From positions 372,001-436,000 of the forward strand of contig NC_080577.1 of NCBI RefSeq assembly GCF_029962835.1: a stretch of DNA of 64,000 nt. The letters are read 5' to 3'. The notes under the pieces were generated by a model. It was given only the letters and a program-made list of their open reading frames with translations. It made no database searches and was not told the origin of the DNA. The stretch is from Magnolia sinica (lineage: Eukaryota; Streptophyta; Magnoliopsida; Magnoliales; Magnoliaceae). Both the position numbers and the translations under genes were made by a program. This document shows, piece after piece, positions 24,659-38,179 of this stretch (the first letter of the stretch is position 1; each line of letters opens with the position of its first letter).

Positions 24659-27600
24659 ACAATGAAAATCTCATTAAAAGGGCTGAAGCCAAGGAAAACA
24701 AAAACAAAGCAATAGATTACAACAACTGCCAAGAAATAGGACATTGGCTATAGAGATTTATAGCCATAGCCCATTCCTCAACCTGCCCTTTACCCCTCCT
24801 AAACACATCCAATACTCACTCTAACTTGAAGATTTCTAAAACAACGATTGTCCCTCTCTCTCTCCAAAGGCCCCATAATCCTGCAATCATATCCAATCTC
24901 CAGATTTTTGACCCCCTTGTTCCACTCCCTCCTCCGTGCCATGAGAGCAAAAACACATCTATAGAGCCTGGAAGCACCCACTCCACTCCAAACAGAAGAG
25001 AGAACTCATTCCAAACTGCTCTTGCGAAAGAACAATGGATGAAATGATGATCCATTGATTCTGCATTTTGGAAGCAAAGCAAACAAATATTCGGAAGACA
25101 AAAATTCCTTTTGCAAAGATTGTCCACTGTTAAGACCTTATTTCTCCCTAATAGCCAAGCAAAAGCCTCCACCTTCGACAGGGCACCATACCCCCAAGTG
25201 AACTTCGTCGAGCATAATTCAGCGCCTACTCTCCCACCACTAATCTAGCAATAGAAAGATTTCACCGAGAAAGTCCCTGATTTATCTTTAAACCATCTTA
25301 AGGAGTCGACGCTTGCTGGATTCGGCACCATACTATGCAGCACCTGGAGAAGACGGACAAATTCTTCCACCTCACTATCATTGATATTCCTCCTACACGG
25401 GGGAGCCCACACTACCTCCCCACCCCTCATGGAGAAACAAGAAGACACTGGAAATATGTATGACTAGGTAGGAAGCAGGAGTGATGGCAAGAGTCAAAAG
25501 CAAGGATTCAAAGGGGGGAGTGGCACCTAGCAAGAAGGATCTTACAATGCTTAGGAACACAAGCATGCAATGCCAGTTCAAAGGCCACCGAATGTTAGAA
25601 AACTGAATGGTATGATAGATTTTGGAAAGGTGGAAGCATAAACTTTTAAAATCCAAATCTTAACTCTTAGATCCATCCCCATGTATATGTTATCAGGTTT
25701 CTAAAAAGATCTAAAATGGATGGTTGATATCATACCTCCAATTGTCCTATCTCCAATGAAAGGACAAGCACATAATCTTCTTCTTACCACACTATAAGAG
25801 AAGAGATCAAGAACCATCCACAAGGTGGACCACACTTATTATGATGTTAAGGGGAGAGGATCTCTCTTCTTTTTCTCTCCTCCTCTCCCTGATTGGACAT
25901 CCAAATGAGGAGGGAACATTGACTCCAATAGTTATCAACTTTGGGATATGATCTTACGTGGGAGGAGATGAGGGTTTCCCAATATGAGTGCAATATGGAA
26001 ACAATATGGTACTACGAACCCTATGGACTTCAATACGCCCTACAACATAAAAAATCCATATTCCTGACTATTTGGACCCAAATCTTTCCACTCTTAGTGG
26101 CATCCACTCTTTAGCCCAAAGTCCCATGTTACCACGAGGTGAACCACAAAAACATCTAACCATTTAATTTCCATCAAACATGATTAAAACACTTTAATGT
26201 TTAAATAAAAAAGATTCAACGTCCAAAATCAGAAATGATTCCCGTTGAAAACGTTTTGAGATGCTGGCCAGCTATTTATAGCTTGATAGAGTATCTAATA
26301 GGCAAAATCTAACCACAAAATAGGTACCAGGTAACCAGTGGATCTCATATTGGAGCACATCAGGTTTCAACCAAATCTTAATGCATGGACACAATCACAC
26401 CCAATGTTCCAGATATTGCTGATATCATCAATAATATCAGCGATATTTCGGTATCATTGGTTTATCGATACAGATCAGTAATTTAAACAATACAATGTAT
26501 GGTGTGAAATTAATAATAACGCGATATTGCATGATACATGACATATCACAAAATATCGGTGTTCTCTTCTATATAAATTCCTCGCATCAACGATAATATT
26601 GATATTATCAATATCGAGAGCTTGTATGTAAAAACCCAGAAAATCAAGTGGAAAATCAGAGAAAATAAAATAATTAGATTTTTTTTTTCTCGAGGATCTC
26701 TTCTTGGGGTGATTTCAACAACTCCTTTTGGATTTCTAGTAATGAAATCTTGGATTTAAGGGAGAAATTGCAAGTTGAGGATGGAAATGGGCCGGAACTC
26801 CAAAGTGAATAAAAGATTATGAAAATGCTATTTCTCTGAATATTTGAGCATGCTAATAGAAATCCATGTCTATGCATGACTTTCATGCATTGACACGGAT
26901 CTGAGGGGAAGATATCAAAATTTGAGTGGTGGATGTGCACTCTCCATTAATCAAATTTTGCATGCATGCATGGATGGATGGATGCGAACAATGTATGTAT
27001 GTATGGATGCATGCATGCATAGATGGATATATATGTATGTATGGATATATCCTTGTTGTCTCTTGTTAGAAAAACTTATAAATGTTGTTCCTATCTAGAT
27101 CATTGTTTTCTATTGTTTTATAGGTAGTGTAAGAAGTGGGGAAAAGGTGGAGCAAGGGATGCAGGTGGCAACACGGACAACCACTTAATGGATTTGGTTC
27201 CAGGTGTAACTACTGTGGAGTGTGAACAAACTTGTGGCTTGCCAAAGTGTTCCAAAGGAGGTGAAAGCGCATAGAAGGAACCTGTTGCAATTGGGTAAGG
27301 CACAACGGGAGGCACAAGACAGGGAGACTAGAGATGGGCTATCGTGTCCTGTACAAGGTCTAGAGACTATCAATGAGGACTTAGGTCATGATTATGATGT
27401 CATTCTTATCCTGATGTTTGTGCCACGGAGCATGAGATGATGGAGTATAGACATGATTACTGTGACTCTATGCAAACAAGCTAGGACAGCAGCAGAGGTA
27501 ATGGCTTGAGGAGAAATGTGAGGTTGGTGAGAGCAACAAGGGGGCGAGGGCAGTGGTTGACGGGTTGGGGTAGGGATTGGAAATTCAGGGGAGGCTAGAC

Positions 27601-30600
27601 TACATCGCAGTCAGAGCACTTGGGTGCAGGATCCACCCATTGAGGGCGCCAAACAGAGGAGATTAAAAGACATTGAATAATGGAGTGAGAGAGAGGACTG
27701 AGAAATGGTTTATATCGAGGAATGTGCCAGCTAATGCAGTTGTGAGCTCACATTTCAAGCATAGAATCAAAGAAGTGCAACATATGGCATGGGTGTGAAC
27801 CCTCCAACAACCAAAGTGATTCTGGAGTGTTACCTTGATCAGCTGATGCAGCAAACATAATTTCGGTGAAGCCGAATTGGAAAGATTACGGTGTTATAGA
27901 CTTAAAGTGACGTGTAGTTGGGCTCATCAGATTATCAATTATTAACTTCACAGTGAGGTTGACAATATTTATCAAGTCCATTGATGTGTCCAACAAAATT
28001 AAGGATGCACCCTACATATATTAACTAGTTAAGGATGTGATACAAGAGGCAGTGCTTGTGATAAATAGTGAGAAATGATGGTAGTACTTTTGTGAAGGTG
28101 GGGAAGAAATTGATAAACAAGTATAATTTGTACTAGACATCGTCCATGACTCACTGCATATACCTGATGTTACGGTCGATAAGGGCAAGGCCATTAGTGA
28201 GCACTTTTGAAGATGCGATGAGAGTGACAAACATCATATATAATCACTCTTGATATTGCCCATGATGCATGAGGGGTGTAGAGGGGGCATTGATCGGCCT
28301 GAGATGGCACGGTTTGCCACTTACTTTATTGCACTAGAGAGCATGCTCAGGCACAAGGGCAGATTTAGAAATTTGTTCCGCTCCCTCCAATACAATGAAC
28401 GGAATTAGAAACATACTTAAGAGTGTGCAAAGGGTTGAGGAGATAGTGATGAGCAATTGCAATTTGGTATAGAGTGGCTGATGTGGCTGCCATCCTTGCG
28501 CCGATGTATAAAGTGTCAAGGGTGGTAGACATGGCCATTGATGGGGCCGATTAATGAATTAATGTAGCTCATGAAACAGGCTATACACATTGCATCACCT
28601 TGTTCGCATGAATGGGTTCTTAGAATCATAAACCAACAATGGTACAAGACCCTTGAGTGATCATAAACCCACTTTGTTCCGTTGGTAAGTTTTTACCATG
28701 CTGTTCTTTGTTTTAAGATATTATATTTGTTTATGTAGCTCATTAAATTTTGTTTCGGTTTCATCATATAGAGCTTCGATCATTTGGAAGGCAGTTGCAG
28801 CGACAGAGCAGTTGGTTTGAAGGGGCATTGCCTTCTCCCTCGGTAATAGGGCCTGCATTCGGTTTTGGGTGGACGTTTGGTGTGGTAATTCGGCGTTGCA
28901 AGATCTATTCCCCAGAGTTGCCAATCTCACTCCCGGTCACTTTATTTTAATTGCGGACTGGTTTTTTGGCTGCAATGGGCAGGTTTTTTGGACCCCTCAT
29001 CGTCAGAATATATTGAAAGATGAGATTGTCAAGTTCACCGGGCATTTGGAGCTTCTTAAGGATATATTCCCCTCTCAAGAGACAGATTCAGGTTGGCACA
29101 TTCTTCCGGCAAATTGTCTGTCCAGTCATTCTTCTGGTTAATTTATTCGTTGCACCATCCTACAGCTCTGGTGCATGCTTATCATCCTTGGTTCTATGGT
29201 GCCCCTCCTCGTGTGGTGGCTTTTGTTTGGCTTGTGGGCTAGAAGAAGATTCTTTCATTGGACAATCTTCAGAGGAGAATGCTTGTTCACAATATTTCTC
29301 TCTTATGTATGACAAATGCAGAGTCGATTGATCATCTCTTCCTCCATTGCCCATTCGCCTAGCAAGCTTGGGAGCACTTTTTATGTTTTTTTAGTTCTGA
29401 TTGGGTGATGCTTGAGTCAATCGTTGATCTCATGAGGGCTTGGCACGGGAGTGGTGTGGGTAAGGTTGGAAAAGCGAGGCAGCTTACCTTTATGGCCATG
29501 TTATGGGCTATTTGCGGTACTAGGAATGGTCTTTGTTTCCGAAATGAGAAAGTGGGTGTCGATGAGGTCATTTCGAAAGTTAAAGCTTTCCTTTCGAGTC
29601 GGGCTATCAATGTTAAGGCCATCTTGGCAGTTATGTCGTCTTCTTAGTTTGGTTGTCTAGTGCTTGGTCTGTATTCTTTTCTTGCTTTTGTAAGTCTTCT
29701 AATAATTTTTTTGTCATCTCTCTCTCTCTCTTAAAAAAAAAAAAAAACTCACAATTCCTAAACTTAAAGTACCACTCTAGGCATCATCTTTGAGAAGATA
29801 ATCACTTAAAGATGTTTGTTCTTATGCCTGTTCTTAACTTTTACACAAAACTATGCCCCAATTCGAAGGGAAAAGCAGAATTTGAAAATCAAGTAATGAT
29901 ACATTTACTATCTTATAGTAATAGCATCTGTGTACCATATCAAATAGTTTGTAGTTGATTACTATGTAGTTTACTAGTAATTAATAGCTATTGCAGTTTA
30001 GAGATGCTAGAGGCCTAATTCTTGTTTGATATTGCAAAGGCATCAAGGGAGAAGATGATACCTTGTGAGAGCACTAATAATAGTACGAACTTAGAAATAG
30101 TGCACCTATGTTACTGCATTAAACTAAAGAAGATTGTGTGATCAATTGGCAGGCGAGTGGTGGTCCTTGTACGGTCTTGGCACTGGTTTTATTCGACAAT
30201 GCATGGTTTATGTCTGTATAAAAGGGAAAGATGTTATGGATATTTTATTTCGAGTCTGTAAACATGTGTCTTTTAATGTCTCCTGAAGTTTCACTGAAAA
30301 ATTCTACCTTTTCCCAATGTTTCCCTCAGACAGGGATATTTTACCTGAAATATGCGATATTATCAATGATATCGACACATGTTTTCACATCTCAAGTCAT
30401 CGGTACATGTAATGATGCTGATACTTTGAACATTGATCACACCCCCATATCAACAACATTATGAGCATAAAAAAGGTGTCAAAGCCGTTAAACTAAGCCT
30501 AAAAGTCACTCCATAACCTCAGCTTTTTTTTTTTTTAAAAAAGAAAGTAACGAGAGAATATATTAAAACGAGAAGGAAAAACAGAACAAAGGACAACTGC

Positions 30601-33600
30601 TGAGGTAGCAGGAGCCGACTTTACAAGCCAAGAAAAAGAAGACTACAGTCCTTAAGAGAAGAAACATTGGCTGCCCACTCAATAATCAAAGATTTAGCCC
30701 TTGAACCCACGACAAGCGAGGACGATTGAGAGTTGTTGAAGCATCTGTCGTTCCTTTCTTTCCAAATCGCCCACTAGATGACCAGGATTGCCATCTTCCA
30801 TAGCTTGGATTTAGCCTTGCCCAACCTAAAACCATGCCAATAGGCCAGAAGAGAAGAAGCAGAAGCAGGGACGCACCCGCTGACATGAAATCGAGAGAAA
30901 AACTCCTGGTGAATCTGAGTAGCAAAGGGGTAGTGGACAAAGAGATGATCCACTGTTTCGTCGTTGGCCATGCAGCACAGACAGATGTTAATCAGTTGCA
31001 TCCCTTTCTTCTTAAGATTGTCTATAGTGAGGATCCGATTTTTAGCCGCCAACCAACCGAAACAAAGGAGCTTGGGAGGGACGGGGTATTTCCAAATAAA
31101 AGGGCAGCCAACCAAAGAGCGGGGGGGAGGGGGAGCGAGAGCTTCATAAAGAGACTTAATTGTGAAACAGGAAGATTTGTCTCTAAGCCATAGAAGTTTG
31201 TCTTGTTCAGATTGGATTGGTGAAACTGTGGATAAAAGATCTAGCAAGGCAGCATAATCAGCAATCTCCCAGTCATGAAGGCTTCTGAAACGTCTAATGT
31301 CCCACACTATTCCGGAAGAGGATTGGTAAAATAAGTCGTCAATGACGCTATCCTTATTAGCGGCAATGCAATGAATAGAGGGGAAGCGGTCCTTAAGCTT
31401 ACTGTCCCCCAGCCAGAGATCATCCCAGAACCGAATAGCCGTCCCATTCCCCAGGTGGTAGGCTGAATTTTGAACGACGTAGGATTTAGAACGCAATATT
31501 CCTTTCCAGATACGAGAGGCTCTATAGGAGGTGGAATCCTTGGTCCACCATCCACCGTGAGAAGATCCGTATTTCCCTTTGATGATAGAATTCCATAAGG
31601 CTGCCTACTCAGAACCCAGTCTCCAAGTCCACTTACCCAAAAGGGCCTTATTCATGGCCTTCAAAATTTTGACACTAGCCCCTCCATCGTGGAAATGCCT
31701 ACAGACATCTTGCCAGTCCAGTAGGTGGAACTTATGCTGATTGTTTTTACCGCACCATAAGAAATCTCTTCTCAGCCTGTCGATGCGGGACAGGACAGCA
31801 GGGGGGCAGATGAGGAGAGACATGAAATAGGTGGGGATGTTGGATAAAGCGGCTTTGATTAGAGAGAGCCTCCCTCCCATAGATAAATATCTGCATTTCC
31901 ATGTGGCCAGCGTTTTCTGAAATTTGTTGACTACCTTATCCCACATCGAAGTCGGCAGGGCCCCGACAGCGAGCGGCAAACCAACAAACTGCGTTGGAAA
32001 GGAGGCGGGCGAGTAGCCGAAAGTAGTAGCGTATTGATGAAGATCAGAGTCTGGCACATTGACCCCAAAGATCTTGGATTTAGCCATATTGATACGAAGA
32101 CCCGAGACTGCCTCGAAGCATCTAAGAGTCGTGAGCAGGTTATAGATTGCATCGGGGTCAGCTTCAATCATAATAAGCGTGTCATCTGCGAATTGAATAT
32201 GGGAGATTGGAGACGATAAGCTCGGCATCGAAATGCCCCTGAATAGCTGACGATTTTGGCCCGCTTGCAACAGCTGAGAGAGAGCTTCTGCGACGAGGAG
32301 AAACAGCAGCGGAGAGAGGGGGTCGCCTTGACGAAGACCCCTAGAGCTAGGGAAGAAACCTTTAGGAGTGCCATTAATAAGAACTGAGGAGTGCAACGAT
32401 TCAATGCAGGCCTTTATCCACATTCTCCATTTCTTACCAAAGCCCATTCGGAGTAATAAGTAATGTAGAAAGCTCCACTCTACATGATCGTAAGCCTTCT
32501 CGATGTCGAGTTTACAGAAGACAGATTTTGTTCCAGAAGAATGACAGGAGTGAAGAACTTCGTTAGCTATGAGGGCCCCGACGATGATCTGTCTTCCCCT
32601 TATAAATGCATTTTGATACTTGGAGACCAAATTACCTATGACTGAGGAGAGTCTGATAGATAGGATCTTCGCCAGAATTTTGTAGGGTTCGCCAATCAAG
32701 CTGATGGGTCTGAATTGGGAGAAAGAGGTAGCCCCCGGAGTTTTAGGGATGAGGGCTATGAAGGAAGCTCCTAACCCCTTAGACAGCTTACCTCTGACAT
32801 GGAATTCGAACAAGAAATTCATAACATCAGATTTAACAGTGTCCTAGAACTGCTGAAAGAAAGACATGGGGAAATCATCAGGCCCGGGAGATTTGCCGCC
32901 TTCCATAGCAGCAAGCGCCGATTTAGCCTCTTCTTTCGAGAACGGCAGTTCAAGAGAGAGGGCTTCCGAGTCACTGAGAGAGAAAAAAGGGGTCCCATCC
33001 ATGAGTGGTCTAGACCAGCCTTCAGAAGAAAGGAGAGAGGAGAAATAATCAATCGCATGCTTTGAAATTTCTTGTCGATCATCAGTCAATCTGTCATCCA
33101 CCATAATACTATGAATGGCCTTCGCCCGGGCTTTCATGGAAGCAATTCTGTGAAAGAATCTGGTATTCTTATCTCCTTCAGATATCCACTTCGCACGCGA
33201 TTTGATCTTCCACGAGACTTCATCCTCGAGGGCTCGGGAAGATAGGGATTGGATAATCTAGATGCGCTTAGATAAAAAATCTGATGAGAGAGAGTCACCC
33301 TCGACCCCGGCATCTAACCGTTGCAACTCAGCGAAAAGCCTTTCTGATTCAATTTCTTTATTTCTTAGAACTTTAGTCTTCCAGACTTTTAGCTTCTCCT
33401 TGAGCAGCCTCAACTTAGAAAGCAGGCAATGACCAGCAAAACCAGTAACTTGAAACGAGTCCCACCATTCCGCTATCATCTGTTTGAAACCGGTGATGTT
33501 GATCCAAGCAGAATTGAATTTGAAAGGCTTAAGGCCCCAATCAGTATCGAGGACTGAAAGGAGAATGGGGCAGTGATCAGAAGTCGATCTGGGCAGAGCC

Positions 33601-36600
33601 GATTGAGAGACGGAGGGAAATTCCTCTATCCAATCCAAAGAGAGAAGGAATCTGTCCAGCCTGGACTGAATCTGCGACTTTCTACCGTTCGACCAGGTGA
33701 ATCTAGCACCCCCCAGAGGGAGGTCAACGAGCTCCTGCTCCTGAATCCAATCAGAAAACGCTTGCATGGTCGGGGTGGAACGCCTCTTCTTAGAGTGTTC
33801 ATTGACAAAGCAAATGACATTAAAGTCACCCACATAGCAGCAGGGGCCTGAAAAGGACTGTCTAACGCCAGTCAGTTCATCCCAGAAGATAGACCTTAAC
33901 GAGTCATCATTAGGACCATAAACAGAGACAATAATACAATTGAAAGACGAGGACTTATCTCGAAGAGTAACCGCTTTGAAGAAGGAACCAGTGAAAGAGG
34001 CCTCTAAGTCTCACTTGGAGGACTTCCGGGCAATGAGGATGCCACCCGAAGACCCCTTTGCGTCTAAGGAAACGAACTGAGCATCCGTGGGACCCGAAAG
34101 GGTAGCCAGAAGGGCTGACGAGAAAGACGGGACTTTAGTTTCCTGAAGACAGATGACGTCCGGCTTTTTCTCCTAATAGAGCGTTTAATCAGGCTCTGTT
34201 TCTACTTAGAGCCCACTCCCCTAACATTCCGGGAGAGGATAATCATTGGGCAACCGATCTGCCCCGAGTACCCTTACGCCCTCGACGAGCTGTGGATGTG
34301 GCAGACAAGGCTGGAGAGGATTGGAGACGGAGAAGTTCTCTGCTGCTAACAGATTGGGAGACCTACTTGACCAGGAGCTTCCCCGGGGGTAAGGGCCTGC
34401 CTCTATTCTCAATTAATTGGAAGAGACCTGTGTAATCTTTGGGACGATTCCCAAAGGAAAGACCCAACACACGGCCCACACATCCCACCGCATCTCGAAT
34501 CCATTTTTTGTCGTGGATTTCTTTGTAAATTTCCTCCTTGCTCTTTCTGACCATACGAGGGGATGAGATGTCTTCCTGTTGCTGATAAGGGATCTCTGAG
34601 CACATCTGGAGAGGTTCCGCGGCTATCACATCCCGCATTGAGTCGTCCTGGAATAAGGTGATGGGCCCCAAGTCCGCCCAGTCTCTGCCGTTAGAGTGCA
34701 TAATATTCGGGGTAGAGGTAGAGGGTGAGGTGTCAATGGAGTCGGACAACGCCTCATCAGAGAGGACCCCCTGGATGAGACGTCAAGTTGGATAGAACGG
34801 GTAGGGGTGAGGGAAGAGAGCTGGGGGTGGCCATCTGGAATATGTATATCGGTTTGGATCGGGTGCGGGATAAGGATGGGGCTGGGGTTAGAGGGGACAA
34901 GATCGGGTAATATGACAAAACCCTGATTATGCGAAGAGAAGCGGATACGGGTTGCTGACGGATCTGCATTGACAGACCCGATGTTGATAAGGGATGTAAG
35001 GGTAAGAGCTAACGTGAGCACTTCCACGTGGCGAAGGCTGGAGCCGTCGATCAGACTTTTGGGAGACGCATGCGGAGATGACGTGCCCGGAGCAGAAACG
35101 TCAACTGTAATACTTGAGTTTGATGTGTACGGGCGGCCACGTGTCTGAATAAAAGCGGCGCGGGTCGAGGAAAAATCGGTCGTCATTAATTCAAGCTGAT
35201 TTTCTCGGTCGCGTGTCGCGTTGTTGGAGATAGGACGAAAATTTCTGTCTGCGTCTGTAGATATAGCAGGTGATCGAGACTTCGGAGGCAAAGGGGACGA
35301 GCCACGTGTACTTTGATTAGGCTTGACGCCACCCGGATTAGCGTCTACTGCAGTTGAGGTAGAGGTCGTCAGAACCGGTGGTCCGCGCGAGGATGGGACC
35401 GGTGATCCTTCTTCTCTATGGTGCTCCCGCACGAGCACGGGCTCGGGCTCGGGCTCGGCCGAAGCCCGAGCATTCCAGACATCGCCCCATCTCGGATGAA
35501 TCATACCGGGGATTTCCTTCTGAACAGGAAGAGAAATCACTCTGTTATCAACACGAACGCGGATATGAGACGGGAGAGAGGAGCCTTTTTCTCTTCTCAC
35601 TCTTGCCCGGATAACACCCACTTCGACTCCTAGCTGAGTTTTAGAGTCGATTTCGAGGAGGAAGCCTAGCGAAGACGCGGCTTTTATGAGAAATTTGTCA
35701 TACCAGCACTCCATTGGGACATCCCATATGAGAATCCATATATTCTCTTTGCCAAAGACCGAAAATTCCTCCCACGGGATGATCTGCTTTACCGAGCCAG
35801 AAGCGAAGTTGCCCGGCCATGGTTAGCATATCTGGGTTCAGGCCTGGACAAACTCGCACCCACAGGGCGTTATAGCCCAATGGTTTGATATCGGAGTTAC
35901 TGTAGTGAAAACCAGTGCAGTCTCTAATCCATGATCTCACTGCTGGAATAGACGCTCCTTCTGTTAGGATGACAACCAACTTAGCCAAATCTACACGATT
36001 CTTCTCAAATATAGTTTGATCAACGGGGACGGAAAAGTCAGGTCGCTCTTCTTTAATACTCAAGACGGCAGGGCCGTTCGAAGAGGCCGGGGGGGACTTC
36101 TGTCGGGGATGGGTCATGGGATCTAGCATAGGTGGGAGAGTCGGGTTTAGACCAGACTGTCCGGCAAGGGCGTCTTTAAAAGAAAGTCCGATGGAGAGTT
36201 GTCTAAGAGGCAGACTTTGCGGTGCTGGCCGATTGGGCGGCAGTTTGGATAGAGAGTTGGAGGGACAATTTTGGCGATAAGAGGGAGGCAGGGTTTCCAG
36301 GCCAAACCGAGCCCTCTGAACTAACAATTTTTTTTTTCCATCATAGCTAACGCCGTGAAGCATGTCAACCGCCTTGGCAAGTTCATCTTCACTGCTCATG
36401 CGGACAAGAGTGAATCTGCGATAAGCCACTGAAACTCTATCCCTAGGCATTACAACATCCATTACAGCACCAACTCGCCCAAAGATCTTTTCTAAGTTTA
36501 AGGGGTACCAGCCATGGGGATATCCTTTAACGAATAAGGTGGGGTAGAAAGGTTTTTTGATCCGGTTGTCACCCACCAACTTACGGTTGCGACGGGAAGG

Positions 36601-37703
36601 GGGCACCACGTTCCAATCTCACTCATCTCTAACAGGGGGCCTAGGGAGGATCCATCTGATAACCGGAAGATTTAGAACTGTCGAAGCTCCTGGTCTTGGT
36701 GGAGAAATCGGCGAGGGTTGGAGAAGATCATTGATGATCATCGGAGAAGATCATCATTTTTGCTAAGTTTATAAAAAAACGAAGGCCTAAAATAAATGCA
36801 AATAAATGCATTTATTTTATTTGCATAAAATAAAATAACCTCAGCTTGAAGGAGGTTATTGAAGTAGGTACAAGATCAAATTAACCATACAAAGGATGAC
36901 AGGCCTCTTGGTAGGTAATTTGATGTGATCCATCAAATGCTGATGAGATTTGCACTCTCTCTCTCTCTTTCTCTCTCTCTGTGAGATGATGAAAAATTTA
37001 CTATAAGCGGCTGTAGCCAGAAAAAACAACAGAAAACTATACAAAGGCCGGGAGAGGCTTACAACTCAGCCCAGCTTTCTGGGAACCGAGCGACACCCTT
37101 TGAGGCCACAACCCATTCTTTTACAAGCATTTTCACGATCAGAAAAACCTCCTTAACCCGCCCCACCCGGTTCCTGAAACATCTATTATTCCTTTCCTTC
37201 CATAGGAACTAAAGACTGGCCAACAACAAAAGCCGCCTAATTTTTCTACCCGCGCTCGTGTGCATTCCTTCATGCCACAAAAGGAAGAACTGCGCAATGG
37301 AGTTTGGTGAGACCCACTGAACTCCAAACAGATTGAAAAGCTTTTGCCACAGCTGCGTCGCAAACTCACAGTGAATGAATAGATGATCCACTGACTCCCA
37401 AACTTTTGTCGTCAGTTCTCTTCACATTGGATGACCATAAACTAACTCTGGATATCCCAAACCTAAAGGAATGGTTAACGAATTTATCGTACTCAAGAAC
37501 CTTGGCATCATAACTTTCCTTGAGCCATCATGGCCGTTGTGACCAATATTTTAAATATTGACAATATCAGCCGATATATCCCAAGATATATCTTGTATCC
37601 CACCTGTGCGATACAAAACGCACAAGTAGTGCCGATATATCCCACATGTTCGATCCAGTGAGCATTTTCAATTTCCAATCCTCTCTCTTCTTCTTCTTCT
37701 TCT

Positions 37704-37735
<32 letters not shown>

Positions 37736-38145
37736 TTTTTTTTTTTTTTTTTTCTGAAATTATGTTAAATCAGTGTCAAGTGGTTACAAATCCATTGGTT
37801 CTTCATGTTTTGCATGAAAAATCATGGAGTTAGAGATTTGATTTCAATATCCACTGGTTATTCATGTTCTCCATTTTTTAAAAAATTGTCCTTTAACCAA
37901 TTGTCAATTGAGACTAATTTCGAAGTATTTAGGAGTATTTGATGAAATGATCATCACATACACTCTAATTTCAAAATTTGAGTGTAGGCGGTCCAATTTG
38001 GGGAAATTTTCCCCAATTTCTCTCAAATTGCTTGCAATGTTGCACTCCAAACATGAAATCATGTATGAGGGTTGATCTACTGATTCGTTAAATCCTTGTC
38101 AATTTTTGGAAAATAAAAATAATTTTTAATTAAAAATTAATAAAA

Positions 38146-38179
<34 letters not shown>

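Larger units (their letters stand above)
26394..30443. mobile_element. hAT transposon relic, 4.0 kb, with 8-bp target duplication
   Basis: The element spans 26402-30435. It starts CAATGTTCCAGATATTGC and ends GATACTTTGAACATTG, which are inverted. ATCACACC flanks both sides (26394-26401 and 30436-30443). The 8-bp duplication and the transposase remnant inside (27118-28560) support hAT. The subterminal block near 30280-30345 (GAAGTTTCACTGAAAAATTC) is shared with the three other copies of this family at 37544-38566, 47573-49934 and 57089-57647. It lies in the 14.9-kb PIAL intron and contains a LINE fragment. Confidence 0.85.
30513..36847 (-). mobile_element. Near full-length L1-type LINE with 13-bp target duplications
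   Basis: The element spans 30526-36834 and is flanked by ATAACCTCAGCTT at 30513-30525 and 36835-36847. Its 3' end on the minus strand is an A-rich tail (T run at 30524-30536 on the plus strand). Reading on the minus strand, ORF1 lies at 36609-34363 and ORF2 at about 34250-30550. Both ORFs are broken by stops and frameshifts, so the copy is dead, but all domains remain recognisable. It sits in the 14.9-kb PIAL intron immediately beside the hAT relic and accounts for 6.3 kb of the intron. Confidence 0.92.

Noticed and set aside
34626..36609. Long minus-strand frames considered as a host RNA-binding (RRM) gene
   Set aside because: They lie inside 13-bp target duplications, directly upstream of an L1 ORF2 on the same strand, so they are LINE ORF1.
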